Assembly: GCA_903941105.1 (NCBI GenBank)
Contig: CAJANL010000148.1
Coordinates: forward strand, 1-53,163
Origin: an uncultured Rhodospirillaceae bacterium
Lineage (GTDB): Bacteria; Pseudomonadota; Alphaproteobacteria; Rhodospirillales; Magnetospirillaceae
Direction: 5' to 3'
DNA: 53,163 nucleotides
Numbering within the stretch: the stretch's first letter is position 1; every line of letters begins with the position of its first letter. Below are positions 11,601 through 26,600 of the stretch, one piece after another. Both the position numbers and the translations under genes were made by a program. The notes beneath the pieces were generated by a model. It was not told the origin of the DNA. It saw nothing but the letters and a program-made list of their open reading frames with translations, and did no database searches.

Positions 11601-14600
11601 CCACCTCGCCAATGCGGCGGGCTACAGCTATGCGGGCGCCTTCGCCGGTTCGCTGGCCGCCGGGCTCGGCGTCTCGGGCAAGGTCAAGGCGATTGTCGAC
11701 GACAACGCCAATGCACCGGACGACAGCATCGTCTTCTTCACGCATGGTGCCGATGGCTACATCTATGTGAAGGGTAACGGCAGTGGCGCCACCAACTTCA
11801 ACGGCACGCTGATCAAGCTGCAAGGCGTGACCACCGCCCCGGCCGATGGTGACATCCTGCGGAGTGCCTTCACGGCTGCGGGTGGCGAGTATACCGGCAC
11901 GGCGGGCGACGATACTTTGATCGGCGGTGGCGGGGCCGACACCTTCATCGGCGCCGCCGGCACCGACACGTTGAGCGGCGACGGCGGCAACGACGCCTTC
12001 GTCTTCACGGCCGCCACCGACTCCGATGCCGCCGATTCGCTTAACGTGTCGGTGGCTCGCGGCAAGGCCAGCGCCGCCGGCGCCGACGCCCTCAGTGCCA
12101 CCAAGCAGGCCACCATCACCAAGCTGCAGGCCCAGGCGGCGGCGGCGACCAGTGCCGATGTCGAGGCGCTGACCAACGCCTACACCCAGTTCCTGTCGCA
12201 GGTGACCCAGGTCAAGGCGCAGGCGACCGCCCAGGCGCTGGCCAACGCGGTGCCCAATGCGATCGACGACAGCAAGACCCTGGCCGAGGACGCCGTCGCC
12301 ACCTACATCGACGTGCTGGGCCGCTATGATGCCACCCTGGTCGGTCGCGACATGCGCACCGACGGCACCGCCTTCCAGGATGGGCGCGACACCGTCACCA
12401 TCGTCTCGGTGACCAAGCCAAGCCACGGCACGGTCAGCATCGACAGTGCCACCAAGCGGGTGCTCTACACCCCGGACGCCGACTACAACGGCCCCGACAG
12501 CTTCACCTATACCATCAAGAACGTCGTCACCATCAACAACCAGACGGTGGAATCCTACGACACCGCCACCGTCAACGTCACGGTGAGCTCGGTGAACGAC
12601 ACGCCGGTGGCGGTGGTGGACTATGCCACGGCGGCCAATCCGACGACGGCGGTCACCATCGACGTGCTGTCCAACGATACCGACGCTGATCGCGATACCC
12701 TGACCCTCACCGCGGTGACCAACGGCTCTCGCGGCACGGCGGTGATTTCGGGCGGCAAGGTGATCTACACCCCCACCGCCGCGCTCCTCCGCGACCTGGA
12801 CGCCGGCCAGACCGTCACCGATTCCATCTCGTATACGGTGAGCGACGGCGCGGGCGGCTTCCGTCCCGGCACGGCCACCATCACCATCAATGGCGCCAAC
12901 GATGCGCCCACCGTCACCTCGGGGCTGATCTCGACACCCGGGGCGGAAGATACCGCCTTCACCCTGACCGCGGCGCAGTTCGACTCCTTCTTCAGCGACC
13001 CCGACAATCTCACCAATGTGGCCGGGCGCGACAAGCTGGAAGGCATCAAGGTCACCACCCTGCCGACCAAGGCGACCTTGGCGCTGAAGAGCACCGCGGC
13101 GCCGGTGGCGGGCGACATCATCATCGGCGCGGCAGCGGTCAACGCGACGCTGGGAACAAGTGGGGTCAATACCCTGACCGGCACGGCGGGGGACGATCTG
13201 CTGATCGGCCTGGGCGGCGCCGACAGGCTGACCGGCAACGCCGGGGTGGACACTTTCCGGCTGACCGCGGCATCGGATTCGCCGTCCGGCGGCTGCGACA
13301 CCATCACCGATTTCACTTCCGGCACCGACCGTATCCAACTGCAGGGCGCAGCCGGCCTGGGCTACGATTCGACGTTGGCCAATCTCTATGCCACCTCGGT
13401 GGCCAACACCATCAATGTGATCAAGGCATCGACCGCCTATGCCAACAAGGTGGTGTTCTTCAGCGACGGTACCGACGGCTATCTGTATGTGCGGGGCAGC
13501 GGCGCCGCCGGCAGCACCAGCTATGACGACACCCTGGTCAAGCTGACCGGCAAGACGACGGCGCCGTCGGCGTCCTCGCTGGTGTTCGGCGGCGGTGAGG
13601 TTTCCGGAACCAATGCGGCCGATACGCTGTCCGGCAGCGCCATCGACGACACCATCACCGGCGGTGGCGGTGCCGACTCGCTGACCGGCGGCCAGGGCGC
13701 CGACATTTTCCGCTACACCGCCAAGACCGAGTCCACTGCCGCCGGCATGGATGTCATCAGCGACTTCAAGGCCGGTATCGACAAGCTGCAGTTCGTCGAC
13801 ATGTCAGCCAGCGTGACCTATGCCAACACCGCCTATGCCTATCAGGGCACCGTCGCGGCTACGGTCACCCATATCACGAACAACAACGCCGCCAACAACA
13901 CCGTCCAGTTCTTCAGTGACGGCCTGAATGGTTATGTCTACGTCAAGGGCGCGGGCACGGGTGGCGGCACTGATTTTGACGGCAGCCTGATCAAGCTGGC
14001 CAACTACAACGCGGTGGCGCTCAATCAGGAAATCAGCCGGGCCGACATCACCGCCGGCAATCTGATCCTGGTGCCCGCCGCCGACTACGCCGGCAATGTC
14101 GGCTTCGGCTGGGCCGGTTTCGACGGCACCACCTATTCCGCCAGTTCGGCCACTACCACGGTGGTGTTCGGGGCGGTCAACGATCTGCCGACCGTCGCCG
14201 CCCGGACGCTGAGCGCCACCGAGGACACCACCCGCACCTTTACCGCCGCCGATTTCTCAAGCTTCAGCGATCCCGACGGCAACGCCCTGGCGTCCGTCAA
14301 GATCACCGCGCTGGGGACCAACGGTACGCTCTATCTCAACGGCACCGCCGTCACGGTCGATCAGGTCATTTCGGTGGCGCAGGTGGGCAATCTCACCTTC
14401 GTGCCCGCCGCCAATTTCAACGGCAATGCCACCTTCCAGTGGAAGGGCTCCGACGGCACCGACTTCTCCGCCAGCGCGGCCACCATGACCATCGCGGTGG
14501 CGGGGGTGAACGACGCCCCCACCACGGCGAGCACGTCGGTATCCGCGTTCGAGGACATCATCTACGTCTTCTCGCAGGCCAACTTCACCGGCGCTTTCAC

Positions 14601-17600
14601 CGACCCGGATGCCCTCGACGCCTTGTCCAAAATCATGGTGGTGACGCTGCCCGGCAACGGCGTGCTGCGCCTGTCCGGCGCGGCGGTGACGGCGGGGCAG
14701 GAGATCCTCAAGGCCGATCTGCCCAACCTGTCCTTCGCCCCCACCGCCAACTTCAACGGCAGCACCAGCTTCACCTGGAAGGCCTCGGACGGCTCCGTCT
14801 ATTCGACCGCGGCCGGCACCATGACCATCACGGTGGCCAGCGCCAACGACGCGCCGACCACGGCGCAGTCCCAGACGGTGAGCACCGTCGAGGATACCGC
14901 CAAGACCATCACCGTCACCGCGTCCGATCTTGAGGGCGACACTCTGACCTACACCGTGCAGACCCAGCCGGTGACCGGCGGAACGGTCACGGTGGTGTCG
15001 GGCACCAACCAGTTCCTCTTCACCCCCACCGACGGCTACAGCGGCAGCACCACCTTTGTCGCGCGTGTCAGCGACGGCACCGCTTTTGCCAACCAGACGG
15101 TGACGGTCAACGTCAGCGGGGTCAACGACGCCCCCACCCTGACCGCGACCGGCAGCCTGTCCACCGTCGAGGACACGGCCTACACCACGGGCCAGGTCAC
15201 CGCCAGCGACAGCGACAGCGGCGACACCCTGACCTATACCGTGAAGTCGACCGATATTCCGGCGCACGGCACGGTCCAGATGACCAGCGCCACCGGCGCC
15301 TTCACCTATACCCCGCATGCCAATTATTTCGGCACGGATACCTTCAAGGTCACCGTCACCGACGCGGCCGGCGCCACCGCGGTACAGACCATCAGCGTCA
15401 ACGTCACCCCGGTCAACGACGCGCCGTCCATGTCCGGAGCCGCCACGCTGGCGGCGGTGACCGAGGACGTCACCGCACCGGCCGGGGCGACGGTGTCGTC
15501 GCTGTTCGCCGCCAACTTCTCGGACCCGGACAGCACCATGGCGGGCGTCGCCGTGGTCTCCAACGCCGCCTCGGCCGCGCAGGGCAAGTGGCAGTTCACC
15601 AGCGACCTGGGCGCCCATTGGCAGGATGTGGGAACCGTCGCCGACGGCAGCACGGCGCTGGCTCTGTCGGCCGCCACCAAGCTGCGCTTCCTTCCCGCCG
15701 CCGATTTCAGCGGCCCCCCCACCGGGCTCGGAATCCGCGCGCTCGACAGCACCTATGCGGGAACCTTTTCCAACAGCGCCACTAGCACGGCCGTCACCGT
15801 CAATACCACCACCACCGGCGCAGCCACCGCCATCTCAGCGGGCACGGTGACGCTGGGCACCAGCATCACCGCCGTCAACGATGCGCCCACTCTGTCCGTC
15901 GAAGTTGGCGGTCAGGCGACCAGTGGCGCCATTGCGGTATCGGGCGGCTCGCTGGTCGTGGTTCCCCATGACACCGCCCTCAACGTCGAGACCGGTTACA
16001 CCGTCGAGATGTGGGCCAACCTGACCGACGTCACCAATTTGACCATCCTGGCGGAGAAGGGCCCCTGGGTGGGGAGTTGGATGCTGTACACGGCGCCGGT
16101 TTCGGGGGGGGTGTCGTTCACGGTGGCGTCCAGCAACTGGAGTTTCGCCAGCACCGGCTACGTGAACCAAAACAGCAGCACCGTTCTCCAGGCTAACACC
16201 TGGTACCATCTCACCGCCACTTGGGACGGCACCACCTCGAAGCTCTACGTCAACGGTGCGCTCGAAGCCACCGAGGTACCCACCGGCGATCCCGCAAGCA
16301 ATTCACTCCCATTGTCCATCGGCGCCCGTAGCGATGGTTCTTACGCGGCCACCGGCAGCCTCGATGACGTGCGCATCTGGAATACGGTGCGGACGGAAGC
16401 GCAGATCCTGGCGGATTACTCGGCGCAGCCCGCCACCAACGACGCCGGGCTGGTGGCCTATTGGAAATTCGACGAAGGCACGGGCACCACCGCCGCCGAC
16501 GCTACCGGCAACCTCCACACCGGAACCCTGACCGGCAGTCCGGCCTGGACCACCGCCGATTGGGGACACGGCGGCAGCAGCGTTACCGTCAATGAAGACA
16601 CCTCGGTGTCGCTGGCCGGAATTACGGTGTCGGACGTGGATGTCGGTTCCGACACCATGCAGGTGACCGTGTCGGCCGCCCACGGCGGGCTGACCATGGG
16701 CACGCTCACGGGCCTGTCGTTCAGTGTCGGCGACGGCACCAGCGATGCCGCCATGACCTTCACCGGCACCAAGGCAGCCATCAATACCGCGCTGGGGAGC
16801 CTGTCCTACACGGGCAATCAGGACTACAACGGCACCGATCAGGTTTCGATCACCGCCAGTGATCTCGGTCATACCGGGACCGGCGGCGCCCTTACGGCCT
16901 CCGGTTCCATCGCCATCACCGTCACGGCGGTCAACGACGCGCCGATAGCTGCGTCCACCTCGACCGCGGCGCCGCCGGATAGCGCCTATCACTTCACCCT
17001 GGCCAACTTCACCGCCGCCTATTCGGACGTGGAGAGTCAGGCGCTGACGGCCATCCAGATCACGGCGCTGCCGGGCCAGGGCATCATCACGCTGAACGGC
17101 ACGCCGGTCACCACCAGCGGCACCATCGCCGTCGCCGACATTCCCAATCTGGTGTTCACGCCCACCACCAGCCTGTCGGGTCCCGATCCCTTCCAGTGGA
17201 AAGCCTTCGACGGCACCATCTGGTCGACCGCGGCCGGAACCATGACCCTGGGGCCGTTGGCCATTACCGTCACCGGCGGTGCCTATGACGGGTCGGCCGA
17301 GACCCATACCCTGTCCATCACCGGCGGCAGCGGCGCCGATGTCATCATTGGCGGCCAGTCCAATGACATCATTTATGCCGGCGCCGGCAACGACACCGTG
17401 TCGGGCGGCCTTGGCGCCGATCTCATCATCGCCGGCTCGGGCAACGGCAACGACACCTACTACGGCGGCACCGCGGGGCTGGATAGCAGCCTCGACGACA
17501 CCATCAAGTATTCCAGCGCCACCAACCCGGTCACCATCAACCTGACCGCCGGCACTGCCTCGGGCGCCGACGTCGACAGCGATACCATCTCGGGCATCGA

Positions 17601-20600
17601 ACACGTCATCGCCGGCCAGGGCGCCGATATCATCACCGGCAGCACCGCCGTCAACAGCATTACCGGCGGGGCAGGGGCCGACACCTTCACCTTCGCCTCG
17701 GTGGCGCAGTCGAGCACCACCGCCACCGATGTCATTACCGACTTCGTCTCGGGCACCGACGTCATCGGCTTTACCGGCATGGCGGGGGTGTCGATCACCC
17801 GCGGCATGGGGGCGGGGCTGACCGGCGGCTACACCTTCGACACCGCCGGGGCCACCCTGGCCGCCAAGGTGAGCAACACCATCGCCGCCATCGTCGCCGA
17901 CACCCGCGTCGAGGACTCGGCGGTGTTCTTCAAGGACGCCACCAGCGGTACCGGCTGGCTGTACGTGAAGGGGGCCGGGACCGGCACCTCGTATAACGGT
18001 GCGCTGATTCAGTTGTCGGGCGTCAGCCTGGCGCCCACCGCCGCCGATCTCGGGCTGACCTACGAGCGGGTGCTGGGCACCGCCGGCGGTGAAACCATCA
18101 ACGGCACCTCCGCCAACGAAATCTTCGTGACCAATGGCTCCGACGTCATCTACCCCGGTGGTGGCAACGACATGGAGTGGGTGAATTCCGCCAGCACCAT
18201 CTCGGACGTGTGGAGATCGGGCAACGACGTTGTCATCCAAGCCGGCAGCAATCAGGCGGCGTTCATCAGCGGCTTCGGCGGCAGCGTTCACGGCGACTTC
18301 GGCCTGGGCATCGGCGCCAAGCTCTATACTATCAACGCCGGCACCGTCGGCGACGACGTGCTGATCGGCGGCTTCACCGTCGACACGCTGACCGGTGGCG
18401 CCGGAGACGATGCGATCTTCGCGCAAAGTGGCGCCGATACGCTGATCGGTGGCGCCGGTGCCGACCGCCTGAACGGCGGCGGCGACAGCGACACCTACCA
18501 GTACTCCTCGGCGGCGGACTCGCCCTATACCGGCACACCCGATGTGGTGGATTTCGTTCCCGGCGCCGACAAGTTCAACTTTGCCGGCAGCGGCGGTCTC
18601 GGGCTGTTGGCCAACGCCTACACTTATGCCACCTCGGCGGCGGCAACGGTGGCGGCCATTCGAGGCGATGGTACGGTCAGCGACGCCATCGTCTTCTTCA
18701 CCGACGGCACCGACGGCTATGTCACCATCAAGGGTGGGACCGGCGGCTTCGACGGTACCCTGATCAAGCTTGCCGGTGTCACCTCGCCGTTGTCGTTGAG
18801 CGATTTCATCGGCCAGACCACGGTCATCGGCGGCGGCGGCAGCGACAATCTCACCGGGTCCATCGGCAACGATCTGCTGAGTGGAGCGGGCGGGGCGGAT
18901 ACCCTGCATGCCGGTGTCGGCGCCGACACCCTCAGCGGCGGCAATAGTGCCGACACGTTCATGTTCGCCAATACCGATTCGGTGGTTACGGTGGGCGGCG
19001 GCTCGGTCACCGGCCTGACCGGCATCGACAACATCACCGATCTGGCGGCGGGTGACTTGGTCGATCTGGCGGGCGGCAATACCTTGCGGCTTTACCAGGG
19101 CAGCTATGCCTTCGACACGGCGGGCGCCAACCAGACCGCCAAGGTCATCAATACAATCAATGCCATCCGGGGCGATGCCAACATCGAGGATGCGGTGATT
19201 CACTTCACCGACGGCACCACCGGCTGGGTGTATGTCAAGGGGGCCGGCTTCGGCGCCAATGCCAGCTTCGACGGCACCCTGGTCGAGGTCGGACCGACGT
19301 CCCCAACAACGTCGCAGCTGTCACAGGCCATCGGCGCGCTGGTGGTGGGAACCGCCGGCAATGACGTGCTGGTGGGAACCGGCACCGACGACCGCTTCCA
19401 GTACATCGGCGGCCATGACAGCTACACCGCCGGTGGCGGTTTCGACACGCTCGACATCGACTTTGGCAGCCTGGTGGTCAAGAACGGCCACGGCAGCGGC
19501 AACGACTACGTGCTCGAACTGGGGCCGGCCGACGGCAACGACCAGAATATCACCGGCTCGGTGACCCTGGTGGGGCAGCTTACCGGCACCGGCTTCGACG
19601 TGATGCTGGTCAATGAGGAAGACCCGGTCACCCACGCGGTGACCCAGCGCACCCTCTCCGTCCATGAGCCCGGCTACAACGGGGGCAGCGGCGACGACCT
19701 GGTGATGACCTTCCAGCTGGCGGGTGGCGAAGTCCATGCCGGCGGCGGCCACGACTGGGTGATCGGCGGAACCAATAACGACAGCCTCTATGGCGACGCC
19801 GGCGACGACATGCTGGTTGGCATGGAGGGCAACGACGTCCTGGTGGGCGGCGCCGGCGCCGACGAGATGGACGGTGACACCAGCGGCGCCGTGGCGGCGG
19901 CCGATCGCTTCGTCTTCAATGTGGGTGATTCGATGGCGGCAAGCGCCGACATCATCCACGACTTCCAGCCGGGCCTCGACAAGATCGAGTTCGTCGGCCT
20001 GGGCGCCGGCATCAAGTATCGCGGTGGCGAGTATCCCTTCGACACCACCGGCGCCAATCTGGCGGCCAAGATCAGCAACACCATCGGCAACATCGGCGGC
20101 GATCCCAACAACGCGGTGTTCTTCTTCCAGGATGGCAGCAACGGCTATCTTTACGTCCATGGCGGCGCCCATAACGGCACCATGGTCACGCTGAACGGGG
20201 TGACCAAGTCGCCGCCGATCGGTGATCTGATCGGCCCCGACGGCTATCTGAGCACCAGCGGCGCCGACACCTTCATCGGCGGCGCGGGCAATACTTCCTT
20301 CGACGGCCAGGCCGGCAGCGATACGGCGCGCTTCTCGGGCAACGAGGCCGACTACAAGATCGGCATCAGCGCCGGCACGCTGACCGTGCAGGACATGAAC
20401 ACCGCCGACGGCGACGACGGCACCGACACGCTGATCAATGTGGAGACGCTCCAGTTCGCGGGCGGCAAGACTGTTTCCCTCACTAGCCTCGGCGGTGAGA
20501 TCAACGTCTCCCCCACGGGCAACGCCTTCTGCGACATCACCAGGTTGTCCAATGGCAACCACCTGATGTCGTGGGGCTCCTACGGCACCGACGGCGGCAA

Positions 20601-23600
20601 CTGGGGTGTCTACGGCCGCATCTTCGACGCCGGCGACCAGCCGGTCAGCGCCGCCTTCGTGATCAACCAGACCACCAACGGCGCCCAGATCTACCAGAGC
20701 GTGGTTCCGACTGCCGACGGCGGGTTCGTCGCGTTCTATGCCAACGATCCGGGCAGCAATGACGACATCGTCGTCCGCCGCTTCAATGCTTCGGGCGCGG
20801 CGACGACGAGCGAGATCGTGGTCAACACCACCGTCGCCGACCGCCAGTTCATGGCCGACGCTGTCGTGCTCTCCGACGGCAACGTGGTGGTAACCTGGCA
20901 GTCCAACAATCAGGATGCCGCCGGCGGCTATGGCGTCTATGGCCAGGTCTACAGCCTCACGGGGACGACCGTCACCCCGAGCGGCAGCAATTTCCCGATC
21001 AACACCGGCACCGCCGGCAGCCAGATGAATCCGTCGGTGGCGGCCTTGTCCGGCGGCGGCTTCGCGGTCGCCTATGCCGACAATTCCAGCGGTAGCCAGA
21101 ACGACATTAAGGTCGAGATCTTCAACAACAGCGGCACCCGGACCTATGGGCCGCTCTCGATCGCCGCCACCGCCGCCGACGAAGAGACCTATCCGGTGGT
21201 GACCGGCACGTCCGGCGGTGGCTTCCTGGTGACCTGGATCGACGCCAACGCCGGCAACGCCGTCAAGGGCCAGTATTACAACGCCACCGGGGGGACGATC
21301 CGCTCCACCTTCACCGTCACCACCAATATCATCAACGTCGACAACCAGTTGCCCCAGGTCGACCTGCTGTCGCTGCCCGACGGCAACGTGGTGTTCGCCT
21401 GGACCTACCCGGATGCCAGCCAATCGGGCATCTTTACCCGGGTGATGAACCCCGCCACCGGCGACTGGGTGGGGGCGTCGGCGCTCATGGCCAACGTGAC
21501 CACCGCCTGGTACCAGCATTATCCCAGCCTGGCGGTCAACGCCGACGGCGGCTACACGGTGCTTTGGGGCGACTACAACCTTGGCCCGATGATCCGCCGC
21601 TACAATGCCGACGGCACCGCCATGAGCGGCCAGGTCATGAAGTTGAGCACCGGCGACGACACGGTGACGCTGGGCACCATCGGGATGTTGGATGCGGGGA
21701 CCGGCAACGACACCGTCGCTATCAGTCAGGCCGACCTGACCGCCGGCGGCGCCATCGACGGCGGCACCGGCACCGACACGGTGACGATCGCGGATGCTTC
21801 GATCGCCAATCTGTCGAAACTATCCAATTTCGAGAAGCTGACGCTGACCGGCACGGCGGCGCAAGCAGTGACCTTCGGCACCGACGCCCAGTCGGGCGGC
21901 ATCACCCAAGTGGACGCCTCGGGCAACAGCCATGGCGTCACCGTCAACGCGGCGGCGCGCACCACCGGGGTCACGCTGGCCAGCGGCACGGGCAACGATG
22001 TCTTCGCCGGCGGGGCCGGCGTCGACGCGCTGGTCGTGCATCATGTGGAGGCCGCCAACGTCATCACCGGCCTGGTCAGCGGGACGATTTCGGTCTTCGA
22101 CGCCACCGCCGGCGGCGACGGCACTGACATCTTGAGCAATGTCGAGCAGTTGCGCTTCCTCGACGGCACGGTGACGGTCTCGGCCAACGGGCTGTCGCTG
22201 ACCGGCGACGCGGGCGCCGACCACCTCACGGTCGCGGGCAGCATCTCGCTGGTCGACGCCGGTACCGGCAACGACGTCGTTACCTACACCGGCAGCGGCA
22301 ACGTCACCCTGGAGGGCGGCTCGGGCAACGACACCCTGACCGGCGGTTCGGGCAACGACACCCTGATGTTCACCGGTGACGGTTTCGGCGCCAACGACTC
22401 GGCGACCGGTGGATTCGGCACCGACACGCTGGTGGTGAGCGGCGGCACTCTGACTCTGTCCAGTTTCAGCAATATCGGCGGCATCGAGCAGGTGAAGGTG
22501 ACCGGCGCGGCCGCTACCTCGATCACCCTGCCGAGCGGCTTCAGTATCGACGCCAGCGTCGCCACCGGGGCTGTCACCCTCGACGCCTCGGCGGCGGTGA
22601 GCACCGTCTCGCTGACCGGCGGCTTGGGTGCCGACACCCTGACCGGCGGCACGGGCAACGACCTTCTGAGTGGTGGTGCGGGCAGCGACAAGGCGGTGTT
22701 CCACGGCTCGGCGGCCGACTACAAGCTCAGCATGAGCGGCGGCACCCTCACGGTGCAGGACCTCAACACCGGCGATGGCGACGACGGCACCGATACGCTG
22801 ACCGGCATCGAAGCGCTGCAGTTCCTGGGCGACGGCAAGACCGTGACCTTGGCGCCGCCCCAGACGACGCTGACTGTTGGCGCCACTTCCCAGGCGAACA
22901 CCACCATCGCCAACAACCAGTCGGAGCCGCGAATCAGCGCCCTGGACGGCGGCGGCTTCGTCACGGTGTGGACGAGCGCGAGCCAGGATGGCTCCGGCGC
23001 GGGTGTGTACGGCCAACGCTACGATGCATTGGGCGCCAAGGCGGGCGGCGAATTCCTGATCAACACCACCACCAACGGCGAGCAGTTCGGGCAGAAGGTG
23101 GCCGGGCTGACCGACGGCGGCTTCGTGGTGGTTTGGCACAGCAATCAGGAAGCCGACCAGTGGGGCATCTACGGACAGCGTTACAACGCCCTGGGGCAGG
23201 CGGTCCACCTTGATGGCACCACCGCCGGGGCCGAGGAATTCCATATCAACACCACCACCGCCGGCTTCCAGGCCTGGCCGGTATTGACGGCAAGCAGTGA
23301 CGGCGGCTTCTTTGTCGCCTGGGACGACAGCAACAACTCCGGCACCCGTTACGTCACCGGCCAGAAGTTCACCGCCGCCGGTGCCAAGAGCGGGGCCGAG
23401 GTGCGCCTCAGCGGGGCGGTGGCTTACGACCCGGTCGAGGGGGCCTGCACCCTTTCCGACGGCAACATGGTGGTGACCTGGATCCAGTCTGACGGCGACA
23501 ACCTGGGGGTGTACGGGCGGATCGTCAACGCTTCCGGAGTGCCGACCGGAAGCCCGTTCCCGGTCAACGCCACTATCGCAAGCGGCCAGAGCACCAGCAC

Positions 23601-26600
23601 TGTGGCGCCGCTCGCCAACGGAAACTTCGTCGCGGTCTGGCACAGCTACCTCCAGGATGGCAGCGATTGGGGCGTCTATGGCCGCATCTTCAATTCCAGC
23701 GGCGTCCAGCAGGTGGCCGAATTCCGCATCAACGCCGTCACCACCGGTTTCCAGGCCTGGGCTTCCGTGGCGCCGCTGCCCGATGGTGGCTTCCTGGCTG
23801 TGTACGAGAGCGGCCACGACGGCGTTAGCGCCCTTGGGTACAACTACGTCTTCGGACAGCGGTTCAACGCCTCCGGGGCCATGGTCGGCGATCCGTTACG
23901 GATCAGCACCGTCACCGGAAGCGGGGATCAGAAGCCCCAAGTCACCGCGCTTGCCGACGGCAGCGTCGCGATCGGCTGGATGCAGGCCGACGGCGGCAGC
24001 GATGGCATCCAGGTCGCGCGCTACAGCCTGACCAGCGCCGGGGGGGACCCCACCCTGGTGGGCGGAGGCGGCGACGACAGCCTGGTGCTGGGAAGCGGCA
24101 TGACCGGGGTCGATGCCGGGGCCGGCAACGACACCGTCACCATCGGTCAAGCCGACCTGGCGGCCAGCGGCACCATCGACGGCGGCGCCGGCATCGACAC
24201 GGTCAAGATGGCAAGTTCGCTCATCACCGACCTGTCGCACCTGAAGAATTTCGAGAAACTCGCGCTGGTCGATCCGGCGGCCAAGACGGTGACCTTTGGT
24301 GCCGACGCCGTCTCGGGCGGCATCACCGAGGTGGACGCCAGCGGGCAGCTCCAGGCGGTGACGGTCAACGCCGCCGCGCGCACCACGGGGATTACCTTCA
24401 CCGGCGGGGCCGGCAACGATACCTTCACCGGCGGTGCGGGCAGCGATACCGTGGTGTTCTCGGGCAACAAGGCCGACTACGTCCTCGCCTTCGCCAACAA
24501 GACCCTGACGGTGAGCGGCCCGGGCGGCACTGACAGCCTGACCGGCGTCGAGACGCTGGCCTTCGCCGACGGCACCGTGACCGTCTCGGCCGCCAACTAT
24601 GTCGAACAGCGGGTCAATACCCTGACAACCGGCGAGCAGTACGCCAGTGATGTCGCCGCCCTCGCAGACGGCGGCTGGGTGGTGGTATGGCACACCGAGA
24701 ACCTCGACGGGAGCAGCTACGCGGTCCAGGCCCAGCGCTACACCGCCTTGGGCGCGACGGCGGGGGCACCATTCCAGGTCAATACATATACCGCCGGAGC
24801 CCAATTTAAGCCGACAGTGGCGGCCCTTGAGGGGGGCGGCTTCGTGGTGGCCTGGGGATCCAGCAGCCAGGACGGCTCGCTGTACGGTATCTACGGCCAG
24901 CGGTACGACGCCGCCGGGGCGGTGGCCGGTGGGGAATTCGCGATCAATTTCACGAAGACCAACGATCAATTTAAGCCGAGCATCGTCGGCCTCTCCGACG
25001 GCGGATTCGTCGTCACCTGGCAGTCCGATCTTCAGGACGGCGACGCTAACGGCATCTACGGCCAGCGCTTCAATGCCTTGGGGGCCGCCCAAGGGGCGGA
25101 ATTCCGGATCAATACCGAGACCGCCGATACGCAGATCGATCCCTGCGTCGCAGCCTTGCCGGGCGGTAAATTCGTCGTCGCCTGGACTTCTTATGGGCAG
25201 GACGGCGCCGAAGAGGGGGTCTACGGCCAGCACTTCGACGCGCTTGGGGCCAAGGTCGGATCCGAATTCCAGATCAATACCGTCTTCACGTCGAGCCAGG
25301 ACCAGCCGACGATTGCTACCTTCCCCGACGGCGGCTACGTGGTGCTGTGGCAGTCCTACACCCACGACACTTCCATGGCCGGCACCTTCGGCCAGCGGTT
25401 CAACGCCGCCGGCAGCAAGCTGGGCGGAGAATTCCAGGTCAACGTCTACACGGCCGACCATCAGTATTATCCGGCAGTCGCGGCTCTGCCTGATGGCGGT
25501 TTCGTGGCAGTATGGACGTCCTACGGGCAGGATGGTTCGGGACGTGGGGTTTACGGCCGCCGATTCGACGCTTCCGGAAATGGGGTGGGTAGCGAATTCC
25601 ATGTGAGCACCTACACCGAGGGCGAACAGGCTGAGCCGCGTGTGGCGGTACTGCAGGACGGTGGCTGGGTGGTGACCTGGCAATCGGATAGCGGGACCCT
25701 GCCCCAGGACGGTTCGGCCAGCGGCGTCTACCAGCAGCGTTTCAGCGCCAACGGCAGTCGCGAGCCGCTGTCGCTGATCGGCAGCAGCGGTGCCGACCAT
25801 CTCACCCTGGCCGAGGACGTCGCCCTGGCCAGCGGCGGCCTGGGCGACGACGTGCTGACCTATGCCGGCACTCAGGCCGTCACCCTCGACGGCGGCAGCG
25901 GCAACGACACCCTGACCGGCGGCTTGGGCCGCGACACCTTCAGGTTCGCTGGCGACGGCTTCGGCGCGGCCGATTCGGTGGATGGCGGTGCCGGTGTCGA
26001 CACGCTGGAACTCAGCAACCAGTCGCTCAGCGACTTCAGCCATATCAGTAACGTCGAGCGAGTGAAGCTGACCGGTTCAGGGGCGATGTCGGTGACTTTG
26101 CCGGCCTCTGGCGTCAATACGGTTGACGCTGCTGCCGCGACCGGTGCGGTGACTGTGGATGCTTCGGCAACCACGGCGATGGTGTCGCTGACTGGCGGCA
26201 GTGGCGCCGACATTTTCACCGGCGGCCTGGGCAACGACCGCATCGAGGGCGGGTTGGGTGCCGACAAGGTGGTCTATGACGGCTCGGCCGCCGACTACAA
26301 GATCGGAATGAGCGGCGGCACCATCACGGTGGAGGATCTGCGCGCCTCGACCATCGCCGGCTATGATGGCAGCGATACCCTGACCGGCGTCGAGACGCTG
26401 CAATTCGCGGACGGGTCTCTGTCGCATAGCGATACCATGTCGATTCCCGCCACCATCACGGCTGCGGGAACGACGATCCCCGTCAACAGTTACACCACCG
26501 GCGATCAGTACAGTCCGAGTGTGGTGGCGCTGGCCGACGGCGGCTTTATGACGACCTGGACGGACAACGGTCAGGACGGCTCTGACTCGGGGGTCTACGC

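Noticed and set aside
5885..20240. Serralysin-type metalloprotease activity
   Set aside because: Only the C-terminal calcium-binding part of serralysins is present. No HExxH zinc motif was seen near any module.
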